Shown here piece after piece: positions 48,490-56,556 of a DNA stretch of 64,000 nucleotides. Position numbers and translations under genes: made by a program. The DNA lies in NCBI RefSeq assembly GCF_000717715.1, contig NZ_JOAI01000002.1, positions 62,001 through 126,000 on the forward strand, given 5' to 3'. Each line of letters starts with the position of its first letter. The stretch's first letter is position 1. The DNA is from Streptomyces sp. NRRL B-24484. Its GTDB lineage: Bacteria > Actinomycetota > Actinomycetes > Streptomycetales > Streptomycetaceae. The notes beneath the pieces were generated by a model. That model had not been told where the DNA came from, did no database searches, and was given only the letters and a program-made list of their open reading frames with translations.

Positions 48490-49665
48490 TTACTTGGCGT
48501 TGGCCAGCTCGGCGGCGCGGTCGGCCGCACCGTCCATGGTGTCCACCTGCTGAACGAGCGGGTGGTTGGCGTCGGTCAGGATCTTGCGACCCAGCTCGGC
48601 GTTGTTGCCGTCCAGACGGACGACGAGGGGCTTGGTGACCGCCTCGCCCTTCTCCTCGAGGAGGGCCAGGGCCTGCACGATGCCGTTGGCGACCGCGTCG
48701 CACGCGGTGATGCCGCCGAAGACGTTGACGAAGACCGACTTGACGTCGGTGTCGCCCAGGATGATCTCCAGGCCGTTCGCCATGACCTCGGCGGAGGCGC
48801 CGCCGCCGATGTCGAGGAAGTTGGCGGGCTTCACGCCGCCGTGGTTCTCACCGGCGTAGGCGACCACGTCGAGGGTGCTCATGACGAGGCCCGCGCCGTT
48901 GCCGATGATGCCGACCTGGCCGTCGAGCTTGACGTAGTTCAGGCCCTTGGCCTTGGCCGCGGCCTCCAGCGGGTTCGCGGCGGCCTTGTCCTCGAGCGCC
49001 TCGTGCTCCGGCTGGCGGAAGTCGGCGTTCTCGTCCAGCGAGACCTTGCCGTCAAGGGCGATGATCTTGCCCTCGCCCGACTTGATCAGCGGGTTGACCT
49101 CGACGAGGAGCGCGTCCTCGGCGATGAAGACCTTCCACAGCTGCTGCAGGACCTCGGCGACCTGGTCGGCGACCTCGGCCGGGAACTTCGCCGCGGCGAC
49201 GATCTCGGCGGCCTTCTCCGGGGTGCAGCCCTCGTTGGCGTCGACCGGGATCTTCGCGAGCGCGTCGGGGTTCTCCTCCGCCACGACCTCGATCTCGACA
49301 CCGCCCTCGACGCTGGCCATCGCCAGGAAGGTGCGGTTCGTGCGGTCCAGCAGGAACGAGACGTAGTACTCGTCCTTGATGTCCGCGGTCTGGGCCAGCA
49401 TCACCTTGTGGACGGTGTGGCCCTTGATGTCCATGCCGAGGATGGCCTCGGACTTGGCGACGGCGTCCGCCGGGTCGGAGGCGAGCTTGACGCCACCGGC
49501 CTTGCCTCGGCCGCCGACCTTCACCTGAGCCTTGACGACGGCGCGGCCGCCGAAGCGCTCCGCGATGGCGGCAGCGTCTGCGGCGTTCTCGATGACATCG
49601 CCGTCAAGCACGGGCACACCGTGCTTGGCGAAGAGGTCCCTCGCCTGGTACTCGAACAGGTCCAC
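48490..49665 (-). CDS. sucC: ADP-forming succinyl-CoA ligase, beta subunit
   Basis: SucC (391 residues) is the ATP-grasp nucleotide-binding subunit. It begins with the typical [19 protein letters not shown] from the GTG at 49665, with AAGGA 7 bases upstream. The [17 protein letters not shown] segment near residue 45 binds nucleotide, and [12 protein letters not shown] near residue 310 contacts the alpha subunit. Together with SucD it converts succinyl-CoA to succinate with ATP formation. The frame extends further upstream but without family support. Confidence 0.96.
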   Translation of the reverse strand: MDLFEYQARDLFAKHGVPVLDGDVIENAADAAAIAERFGGRAVVKAQVKVGGRGKAGGVKLASDPADAVAKSEAILGMDIKGHTVHKVMLAQTADIKDEYYVSFLLDRTNRTFLAMASVEGGVEIEVVAEENPDALAKIPVDANEGCTPEKAAEIVAAAKFPAEVADQVAEVLQQLWKVFIAEDALLVEVNPLIKSGEGKIIALDGKVSLDENADFRQPEHEALEDKAAANPLEAAAKAKGLNYVKLDGQVGIIGNGAGLVMSTLDVVAYAGENHGGVKPANFLDIGGGASAEVMANGLEIILGDTDVKSVFVNVFGGITACDAVANGIVQALALLEEKGEAVTKPLVVRLDGNNAELGRKILTDANHPLVQQVDTMDGAADRAAELANAK

Positions 49666-49989
49666 GTGTTTGTCCTTGTTCGTGGTCGCGGATTGTGTCT
49701 CTTCGAGCGTGCCACGGCAGGATCTTCGCTGCGGGTCGTCGGGGCTGCGCGGGTACGCAGAGCTACGGCCTTGCGGTCCGTACAGCGCCGGGCGCACCGT
49801 CAATCAACACGCGCGTCACGTCCGTGTGGCAGGTTATCCCCGTACGACGGGCGTGTTTCGCCCGTGGCGGGGTCGGGCTTGGTGAGAACCGTCACAACGG
49901 GTGCACCCGGCAGGCCGGAGGCCGGTCTCTCATCGACAATGCCGATGCCGTGAGATGCGGACATGCCGCACCCGAACGGGTGAGGCGGC
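49666..49989. other. 324-base region upstream of sucC
   Basis: No gene is seen. On the minus strand it holds GATAACCTG (the TAACCT is at 49836-49831), the same nonamer as at the candidate mdh -10. A 7-bp hairpin ACGGGCG-TGTTT-CGCCCGT (49847-49865) could end transcripts coming from the VWA gene. A 12-bp palindrome CGGGTGCACCCG lies at 49898-49909. The sucCD promoter is probably within 49740-49840. Confidence 0.45.
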
Positions 49990-51174
49990 TCAGCCGTTGT
50001 CCGGGACCGGCAGCGGGCGCTTCTCGATCGCCGCGGCCATGATCTCCGGGAAGACGTCCGGCGTGCAGGCGAAGGCCGGGGCGCCGAGCTCCGCCAGGGC
50101 CGCGGCGTGCGCCCGGTCGTAGGCGGGGGCGCCCTCGTCGGAGAGCGCGAGCAGGGCGATGAACTGCACCCCGGCCGCCTTCATCGCGGCGACCCGCTTG
50201 AGCATCTCGTTGCGGATGCCGCCCTCGTACAGGTCGCTGATCAGCACCACGATCGTCTCGGACGGCCGGGTGATCCTCGACTGGCAGTAGGCGAGGGCGC
50301 GGTTGATGTCGGTGCCGCCGCCGAGCCGGGTGGCGAACAGGACGTCGACCGGGTCGTTCAGCTGCTCGGTCAGGTCGACCACCGAGGTGTCGAAGACGAC
50401 CAGCCGGGTGTCCAGGCTGCGCATCGAGGCCAGCACCGCGCCGAACACCGCCGAGTGCACCACCGAGGCCGCCATCGAGCCGGACTGGTCGATGCAGAGC
50501 ACGACGTCCTTCTTCACCGCGCGCTGCGCCCGGGCGTAGCCGATCAGCCGCTCCGGGACGACGGTGCCCCTGCCATCCGGGCCGGCCCCGGGGAGGTAGT
50601 TCTTGAGGTTGGCGCGGATGGTGCGGTCCCAGTCGATGTCCCGGTGCCGGGGGCGGTTCACCCGGGCGGAGCGGTCGAGCGCGCCGCCGAGGGTCGCCCG
50701 GGTGCGGTCGGCGAGGCGGCGCTCCAGGTCGGCCACCACCTTGCCGACCACGGCGCGGGCCGTCTCCCGGGTGGTCTCCGGCAGGGCGTTCTTGAGCGAG
50801 AGCAGGGTGCCGACCAGGTGGACGTCCGGCTCGACCGCCTCCAGCATCTCCGGCTCCAGCAGCAGCCGGTCCAGGCCCAGCCGGGAGATCGCGTCCTGCT
50901 GCATCAGCTGGACGACCGTGGTCGGGAAGTACTCGCGGATGTCGCCGAGCCAGCGGGCCACCTGCGGCGCCGAACCGCCGAGGCCGGCGCTGCGGGCCGC
51001 GCCGCGGCCGCCCTCGGCGTCCGCCCCGCGGTAGAGCGCGGCGAGCGCGCCGTCCATCGCGGCGTCCCGCCCGGACGGGCGGTGGCCGGTGCCGTCGGCC
51101 TCGCCGCCGAGCACCAGCCGCCAGCGGCGCAGCCGCTCGGCGGCCTGGTCCGACGGAGCGTGGGTGACGGTCAT
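49990..51174 (-). CDS. VWA-domain protein of the MoxR locus
   Basis: The 394-residue protein has a helical N-terminal half and a von Willebrand factor A domain (about 222-385). Its MIDAS motif is complete: DQSGS at 229-233, the Thr in LGGGTDINRAL and the Asp in VLISDLYEGG. No signal peptide or membrane span is visible, so it should be cytoplasmic. It is the third gene of the leftward MoxR-DUF5682-VWA series (210 bases after DUF5682). VWA partners of MoxR ATPases usually act as chaperone-like adaptors for metal insertion or complex assembly. The start has AGAGGAG at 6 bases, directly after a (GTACCC)5 array. Confidence 0.9.
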   Translation of the reverse strand: MTVTHAPSDQAAERLRRWRLVLGGEADGTGHRPSGRDAAMDGALAALYRGADAEGGRGAARSAGLGGSAPQVARWLGDIREYFPTTVVQLMQQDAISRLGLDRLLLEPEMLEAVEPDVHLVGTLLSLKNALPETTRETARAVVGKVVADLERRLADRTRATLGGALDRSARVNRPRHRDIDWDRTIRANLKNYLPGAGPDGRGTVVPERLIGYARAQRAVKKDVVLCIDQSGSMAASVVHSAVFGAVLASMRSLDTRLVVFDTSVVDLTEQLNDPVDVLFATRLGGGTDINRALAYCQSRITRPSETIVVLISDLYEGGIRNEMLKRVAAMKAAGVQFIALLALSDEGAPAYDRAHAAALAELGAPAFACTPDVFPEIMAAAIEKRPLPVPDNG

Positions 51175-51187
51175 GCGGTGCTCCTCT

Positions 51188-51217
51188 GGGTACGGGTACG
51201 GGTACGGGTACGGGTAC
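51188..51217 (-). repeat. Five GGGTAC hexamers in the leader of the VWA gene
   Basis: Five exact copies of GGGTAC (GTACCC on the mRNA strand) lie immediately upstream of the AGAGGAG ribosome-binding site, 14 bases from the start codon. Slippage could alter translation of the VWA protein. The moxR leader has a single GTACCCAGGAG copy of the same motif. Confidence 0.85.
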
Positions 51218-51383
51218 GGACGGCCGGGCCGGGGCGGGGCGGCCGGCCGGGCCGCCGAGGGCGGTGCGGTGACGCCGTCTCACCAGCCATGCAACCAGTC
51301 GGGACTGACATCCCGGCGGCCGTCGCACCGGGCCCGCGGCCGGTCACGGCGTCGGGTGCCGGGCCGGTCGGCCGGTGCGGCGG

Positions 51384-53732
51384 TCAGGTGTTGCGGCCGG
51401 TGGGCTGGTGCGGGATCCGGGGCAGCAGCGGGGCCGCCGCGGGCTCGGGCAGTCCGAGCAGGAGGGCGAGGACGGGCAGGACCGCGTCCGCGCGCTGCTC
51501 GTCGAGCTCCTCGGGCGGGGCGGCCGCCGCGACCGCGCCGGTGCCGAGCGGGCCGGCGGCGGCGCGCTCGCCGATGGTGCGGCGCACGCCCGCCTCCAGG
51601 CCGGAGAAGGTGCGGCGCAGCACCGGCAGCAGGTCGATCAGGGTGTCGCCGGGGACGCCGGTGAGCCAGTCGTCGAGGAGCCCGAGCAGGGCGGTGTCGT
51701 GCAGCAGCAGGGCGCCGCCGCCGGCCAGGAAGCCCTCGATCCAGCCGGCCGCGTCGGCGGGGGCACCGGCCGGGGAGAGCACCAGGCCCATCCGGCGGCC
51801 GGCCTCCGCGGAGTCGAGCCGGCCCTCGTCGAGGAGCAGCCGGACGGCGCGGCCGCGCAGCAACCCGGGGACGCCGGTGGCGGGCCCGGCGGAGGGCTCG
51901 CGGGCGGCGAGCGAGTGGAGGGCGGCGGCCCACCGCTCGGCGGGGTGGTCGCCCGGGCCGTCACCGGGGGCGGGCGGCAGCAGGCCGACGGCGGTGTGCA
52001 CGGCGTCGAGGTGGGCGCGCATCGCGGCGGCACCGTCCGCGTCGATACCGGTGCAGGCGGGCGGCAGGCCGACGCCGATCCGCTCGGCGAGGCCGCGGGC
52101 GACGCCGTCGAGGGCCGTGGCGTCCGTGCCGCGGACGTCGCCGTAGCGCAGGGCGCGGACGAGGGCGGGCAGCGCGGCGGCGAGGTGGGCCACGTCGGTG
52201 TCCAGGGCGGCCCGGTCGGCGAGCGCCCGCATGACGGCGGGCAGGGCGCCGGTGAGGCCGCCGAGCAGGCACTGTTCGACGAGGGCGGTGAGGTCGGCGA
52301 GGTCGGTGGCGTCGGCGGCCTGCCGGGCCGCCCTGCCGCAGGCGGCGTCCTCGACGGTGGTGCCCCAGTGCGCGGCCTCGACGACGCGGACGGCGTACTC
52401 GGGCTCCCAGTGCAGCCGCCAGGTCTCCCGGAAGGTGCCGGTGGAGGTGACGGCGGAGCGGGCGGGCAGGCCCCAGTCGATGCCGAGCAGCCGCAGCCGG
52501 TGCAGCAGGCGGGAGCGGTGGGCGTCGAGGTCCTTGCGCAGGTCGAGGACGAGTTCGCGTTCGGCGGCCTCCGGCTTGAGGCGCAGGCTGCGCTGCAGGC
52601 GGGCGAGGTCGCGCTGGAGCGGGACGGCGGGGGCGCCGTCCGGGACCTCGCCGAGGGCGTCGCCGACCACCAGCCGGTCGTGGACGAGGGCGAGGGTGAC
52701 GTCAGAGCCGTCGCACATCACCGAGCGGACGGCGTCGAGGGTCTCGCCGAGGCCGGCGAGCGGGCGCCCGCGGAGCACGGCGAGCGTCTCGGCGAGCCGG
52801 ACGGCCTCGATGACGTGCGCGGAGGAGACCGGGTGGTCCTCGGCGCGGAGCAGGTCGGCGATGCCGGCGATCCAGCGGGTGACCGGCCGGTCGGGGCTGG
52901 TGAAGAGGTGGTGGTACCAGCCGGGCGAGTCGATGCCGGCGCCGTAGCCGGTGTGCTGGGCGAGCCGGCGGTGCGTCCAGGGCACCCAGGTGATCTCCGT
53001 CCTGACCTTGGGCAGGCCGGAGAGCAGCGCGCGGTCGTGGGCGACGGTGGGCATGGTCTGCAGGGCGGGGACGTGCCAGGCGCCGCAGACCACCGCGATC
53101 CGCTCGTGGCCGGCCCGGCGGGCGGCGCGGATCCGCTGGCGCATGTACGCCTCGCGGAGGTCGTCGCGGCGGGCGCGCGGCCCGGCCGGGGCGGTCCCGC
53201 GCAGTGCGGTCATGGCCTCGGCGACCGCGGCGAAGGGGGCGAGGGCGTCGCCGTCGGGTGCGCGGTGCTCGACGACGTCCTCCCACCAGCGCTCGGGGTC
53301 GTCGTGGCCGGCGGCCTCGGCGAGGGCGGCGATCGGGTCGCCGATGCCGTCCTCCGCCTCCGCCGCCTCGCCGGACGTGCCCCCCGGCACGCCCGACGGG
53401 GCTTCGGCGAGCGCGAAGGTGTGCGCCGCGGGCAGGTCGACGAAGCGGACCGGCACGTCGTGGTCGGCGGCGTACCGCAGCGCCACCCACTCGGGGGAGA
53501 ACACCGCGAACGGCCAGAAGGCGGCCCGGGCCGGGTCGTCGACGACGTGGGCGAGCAGGGCGACCGGCGGCCGCATCTCCTCGTCCGCGGCGAGCGCCGC
53601 GATCGCGTCGGCCTCCGGCGGGCCCTCGATCAGCACCGCGTCGGGCTTCAGCTGCTCCAGCGCGGCGGCCACCGCGCGGGCGGAGCCGGGCCCGTGGTGG
53701 CGGACGCCGAGCAGGGTGACCTCTGCGCTCAT
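51384..53732 (-). CDS. DUF5682 protein with TraB/Tiki-like N-terminal motifs
   Basis: The 782-residue cytoplasmic protein matches DUF5682. Its first 230 residues show a pattern known from the TraB/Tiki/EreA/ChaN superfamily of metal-dependent hydrolases: LLGVRHHGPGSARAV (His12, His13), VLIEGPPEA (Glu36) and VVCGAWHVPAL (His220), compared with GxxH, E and GAGHVPG in TraB. The rest is a helical, Ala/Leu-rich region of about 500 residues with little motif content. It stands between moxR (56 bases upstream) and the VWA gene, so the three probably work together. Reaction unknown; the fold assignment is an inference. Confidence 0.85.
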   Translation of the reverse strand: MSAEVTLLGVRHHGPGSARAVAAALEQLKPDAVLIEGPPEADAIAALAADEEMRPPVALLAHVVDDPARAAFWPFAVFSPEWVALRYAADHDVPVRFVDLPAAHTFALAEAPSGVPGGTSGEAAEAEDGIGDPIAALAEAAGHDDPERWWEDVVEHRAPDGDALAPFAAVAEAMTALRGTAPAGPRARRDDLREAYMRQRIRAARRAGHERIAVVCGAWHVPALQTMPTVAHDRALLSGLPKVRTEITWVPWTHRRLAQHTGYGAGIDSPGWYHHLFTSPDRPVTRWIAGIADLLRAEDHPVSSAHVIEAVRLAETLAVLRGRPLAGLGETLDAVRSVMCDGSDVTLALVHDRLVVGDALGEVPDGAPAVPLQRDLARLQRSLRLKPEAAERELVLDLRKDLDAHRSRLLHRLRLLGIDWGLPARSAVTSTGTFRETWRLHWEPEYAVRVVEAAHWGTTVEDAACGRAARQAADATDLADLTALVEQCLLGGLTGALPAVMRALADRAALDTDVAHLAAALPALVRALRYGDVRGTDATALDGVARGLAERIGVGLPPACTGIDADGAAAMRAHLDAVHTAVGLLPPAPGDGPGDHPAERWAAALHSLAAREPSAGPATGVPGLLRGRAVRLLLDEGRLDSAEAGRRMGLVLSPAGAPADAAGWIEGFLAGGGALLLHDTALLGLLDDWLTGVPGDTLIDLLPVLRRTFSGLEAGVRRTIGERAAAGPLGTGAVAAAAPPEELDEQRADAVLPVLALLLGLPEPAAAPLLPRIPHQPTGRNT

Positions 53733-53788
53733 GGTCGTGGACCTCGCTCTCGGACGGTTCTCTCGGTGGGCTGGCGTCGGCGGCCGGG

Positions 53789-54895
53789 TCAGTGCGCGTG
53801 CTCGCGGGCGGCGCGGTAGAAGTCCTTCCAGCCGTCCCGCTCGCGGAGCACGCCCTCGACGTACTCGTGCCAGACCGTGCGGTCGGCGACGGGGTCGCGG
53901 ACGACGGCGCCGACGATGCCGGCGGTGACGTCGCCGGCGCGGAGCATGCCGTCGCCGAAGTGGGCGGCGAGGGCGAGTCCGTTGGTGAGCACCGAGATCG
54001 CCTCGGCGGTGGAGAGGGTGCCGCTGGGCGTCTTGACCTTGGTGCGGCCGTCGGCGGTGACGCCGGAGCGCAGCTCGCGGAAGACGGTGACGACGCGGCG
54101 GATCTCCTCGGCACCGGTGGGCAGCTCGGGCAGGTCGAGGGAGCGGCCGAGCTGGTTGACCCGGCGGCCGACGATGTCGACCTCCTCGTCGAGGGTGGCG
54201 GGCAGCGGCAGCACGACGGTGTTGAACCGGCGGCGCAGCGCGGAGGAGAGCTCGTTGACGCCGCGGTCGCGGTCGTTGGCGGTGGCGATCAGGTTGAAGC
54301 CGCGGACGGCCTGGGTCTCGTCGCCGAGCTCCGGGACGGGCAGCGTCTTCTCGGAGAGGACGGTGATCAGGCCGTCCTGGACGTCGGCCGGGATGCGGGT
54401 GAGCTCCTCGACACGGACGATCTTGCCGTCGGCCATCGCGCGCATCACCGGGGAGGGCACCAGGGCCTGCCGGCTGGGGCCCTCGGTGAGCAGCCGGGCG
54501 TAGTTCCAGCCGTAGCGGACGGCCTCCTCGGGGGTGCCGGCGGTGCCCTGGACGAGCAGGGTCGAGTCGCCGCTGACGGCGGCGGCGAGGTGCTCGGAGA
54601 CCCAGGTCTTGGCGGTGCCGGGCACGCCGAGCAGCAGCAGGGCGCGGTCGGTGGCCAGCGTGGTGACGGCGACCTCGACCACCCGGCGCGGGCCGATGTA
54701 CTTGGGGGTGACCACGGTGCCGTCGGGCAGCGTGCCGCCGAGCAGGTAGGTGGCGACGGCCCAGGGCGAGAGCCGCCAGCGGGCCGGGCGGGGGCGGTCG
54801 TCGGCGGCGGCGAGCGCGGCGAGTTCGGCGGCGAAGGCGTCCTCGGCGTGGAGGCGGAGGACTTCACTCGTACGGGTGGTCGTCTCGGTGGTCAT
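53789..54895 (-). CDS. MoxR-family AAA+ ATPase
   Basis: The 368-residue ATPase has Walker A GVPGTAKT at residues 90-97, a MoxR-type Walker B/sensor region (KIVRVEELTRIPADVQDG, with Glu-Glu), and the conserved NLIATANDRDRGVNELSSAL near residue 205. MoxR ATPases typically act with VWA proteins to remodel or activate target proteins. The ATG at 54895 has AGGAG 6 bases upstream; the ATG at 54901 lies directly on the ribosome-binding site and is less likely. It is the first gene of the leftward arm. It most resembles the YehL branch of MoxR proteins in neighbourhood. Confidence 0.92.
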   Translation of the reverse strand: MTTETTTRTSEVLRLHAEDAFAAELAALAAADDRPRPARWRLSPWAVATYLLGGTLPDGTVVTPKYIGPRRVVEVAVTTLATDRALLLLGVPGTAKTWVSEHLAAAVSGDSTLLVQGTAGTPEEAVRYGWNYARLLTEGPSRQALVPSPVMRAMADGKIVRVEELTRIPADVQDGLITVLSEKTLPVPELGDETQAVRGFNLIATANDRDRGVNELSSALRRRFNTVVLPLPATLDEEVDIVGRRVNQLGRSLDLPELPTGAEEIRRVVTVFRELRSGVTADGRTKVKTPSGTLSTAEAISVLTNGLALAAHFGDGMLRAGDVTAGIVGAVVRDPVADRTVWHEYVEGVLRERDGWKDFYRAAREHAH

Positions 54896-54950
54896 CGACA
54901 TCTCCTGGGTACGGCCGCCGGGCATGGCTGTGGCAGGGGTGCGGGCGGTG

Positions 54951-54981
54951 CGGAGCGGTTACGGAGCGGTTGCGGAGCAGG
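54951..54981. repeat. Three 11-bp direct repeats in the divergent moxR/SWIM promoter region
   Basis: CGGAGCGGTTA is followed by CGGAGCGGTTG and CGGAGCAGGTG, evenly spaced at 11 bp (one DNA turn) between the two divergent arms. Evenly phased repeats could be an activator or repressor site. Low complexity is an alternative explanation. Confidence 0.45.
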
Positions 54982-55175
54982 TGCAGGGCGGGTGCGGGAC
55001 GGCTGCGGACGGGCCGTCAGGACGCGGTGCGGCAGGGCCGGGGCGGGCCCCTCGCACGCCCTTCCGGCTTGCTGGAACCACCATGCACGAGCCCACTGAC
55101 AAGCCGGGACGCCGCGATGACCGGCCGTCAGTTCGACCGGCTCGACTGTCAGTGGCCCGTCCTAGCGTCGTCGGC

Positions 55176-56495
55176 ATGGAGGAACGCTGGAGCAACGAAC
55201 ACGTCCTGTCGCTCGCGCCGGACCAGGCGTCGCTGAAGGCGGCCGGCAAGCTGTCCGCGCCCGCGCCCTGGTCGGACGCGGGCTGGGGCGACGGCGCGGT
55301 GTGGGGCTCGTGCAAGGGCAGCGGGAAGACCCCGTACTTCCCCTGCGTCGACCTCTCCGGGCCGGCGTACACGTGCACCTGCCCCAGCCGGAAGTTCCCG
55401 TGCAAGCACGTGCTCGGCCTGCTGCTGCTGTGGAGCGCCGGCTCCCCCGCGGTCGCGGAGGCGGCGGCGCAGCCCGAGTGGGTCGCCGAGTGGCTGGGCA
55501 AGCGCCGGGACGCCGCCGGGCAGAAGGCCGTCCGGCAGCAGGAGCGCAGGGAGGCCGCCAAGGACGACCCGGCGGCCCTCCGGCGGGCCGGGCAGCGCGC
55601 CGCCCGGGTCGCCGCCGGCGCGCAGGAGCTCCGGCTGCGGCTCGCCGACGGCGTCCGCCGCGGTCTCGCCGACCGCACCGCCCCCGGCGGCTGGGAGGAG
55701 GTCGCGGCCCGGATGGTCGACGCGCAGGCGCCCGGCCTGGCCGCCCGCGCCCGCGAGCTCGCGCACACCCCGCCGGACGCCCTGCTGGAGGAGTACGCCC
55801 TGCTGCACCTGCTGGCGGGCGCCTACGGCCGGGTCGACGACCTCCCGGCGCCGCTCGCCGCGACCGTCCGCACCCGGGTCGGTTTCAGCACCGGCGCGGA
55901 CGAGGTGCTGGCCGGCCCGACGGTCCGCGACCGCTGGCACGTCCTCGGCAGCCGCGACACCGCCGACGACCGGCTGACCACGCGCCGGATCTGGCTGCGC
56001 GGCGCCAAGACCGGCCGCCCGGCCCTGCTGCTCTCCTTCGGCAGCCCCGGCCGGGCCCCCGAGACCGCCCTGCCGACCGGGCGGGTGCTGGAGGCCGAGC
56101 TGGCCTTCCACCCCGGCGCCCGCCCGCTGCGGGCCGTGCTCGGCACCCGCTACGGCGAGCCCGAGGCCGCCCCGGCCGGGCCGCCCGCCGGGGTCTCCCC
56201 CGCCGAGGCGGTCGCCGGTTACGGCGAGGCCGTCGCCGACGACCCGTGGCTGGACGCCTGGCCCGCCGTGCTGGCCGAGGTGGTGCCCGTCCTCGGCCCC
56301 GACGGCTGGCAGCTGACGGACGGCCGCAGCGCCGTCCCGCTCAAGCGCGGCGCCACGCCCGAGCAGGCGCTGTGGCGGCTCGCCGCCCTCTCGGCGGGCC
56401 ACCCGGTCACGCTGTTCGGCGAGTACGGGCACGCCGGGTACGCCCCGGTCACCGCCTGGTCCGCGGACGGCCGCGCGATCGGCCTCGACCGGTGA
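55176..56495 (+). CDS. SWIM zinc-finger protein
   Basis: The 439-residue protein has a SWIM zinc finger near the N-terminus: Cys67-x-Cys69-x6-Cys76-x-His78 in YTCTCPSRKFPCKHVLGL. SWIM domains bind zinc and mediate DNA or protein contacts. The remaining 350 residues are helical, Ala/Arg-rich, and without a named domain. It starts the rightward arm and is followed 61 bases later by the DUF5691 gene. Its moxR, VWA and DUF5682 neighbours match the yehLMPQ-type neighbourhood of E. coli, where YehQ is also a SWIM protein. Cytoplasmic. Confidence 0.88.
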   Translation: MEERWSNEHVLSLAPDQASLKAAGKLSAPAPWSDAGWGDGAVWGSCKGSGKTPYFPCVDLSGPAYTCTCPSRKFPCKHVLGLLLLWSAGSPAVAEAAAQPEWVAEWLGKRRDAAGQKAVRQQERREAAKDDPAALRRAGQRAARVAAGAQELRLRLADGVRRGLADRTAPGGWEEVAARMVDAQAPGLAARARELAHTPPDALLEEYALLHLLAGAYGRVDDLPAPLAATVRTRVGFSTGADEVLAGPTVRDRWHVLGSRDTADDRLTTRRIWLRGAKTGRPALLLSFGSPGRAPETALPTGRVLEAELAFHPGARPLRAVLGTRYGEPEAAPAGPPAGVSPAEAVAGYGEAVADDPWLDAWPAVLAEVVPVLGPDGWQLTDGRSAVPLKRGATPEQALWRLAALSAGHPVTLFGEYGHAGYAPVTAWSADGRAIGLDR

Positions 56496-56556
56496 CCGCG
56501 CCCCGGGCCGGCGCCGACCGCCACCCCCACCAGAACCGTCCGACGGGAGGCCGACC

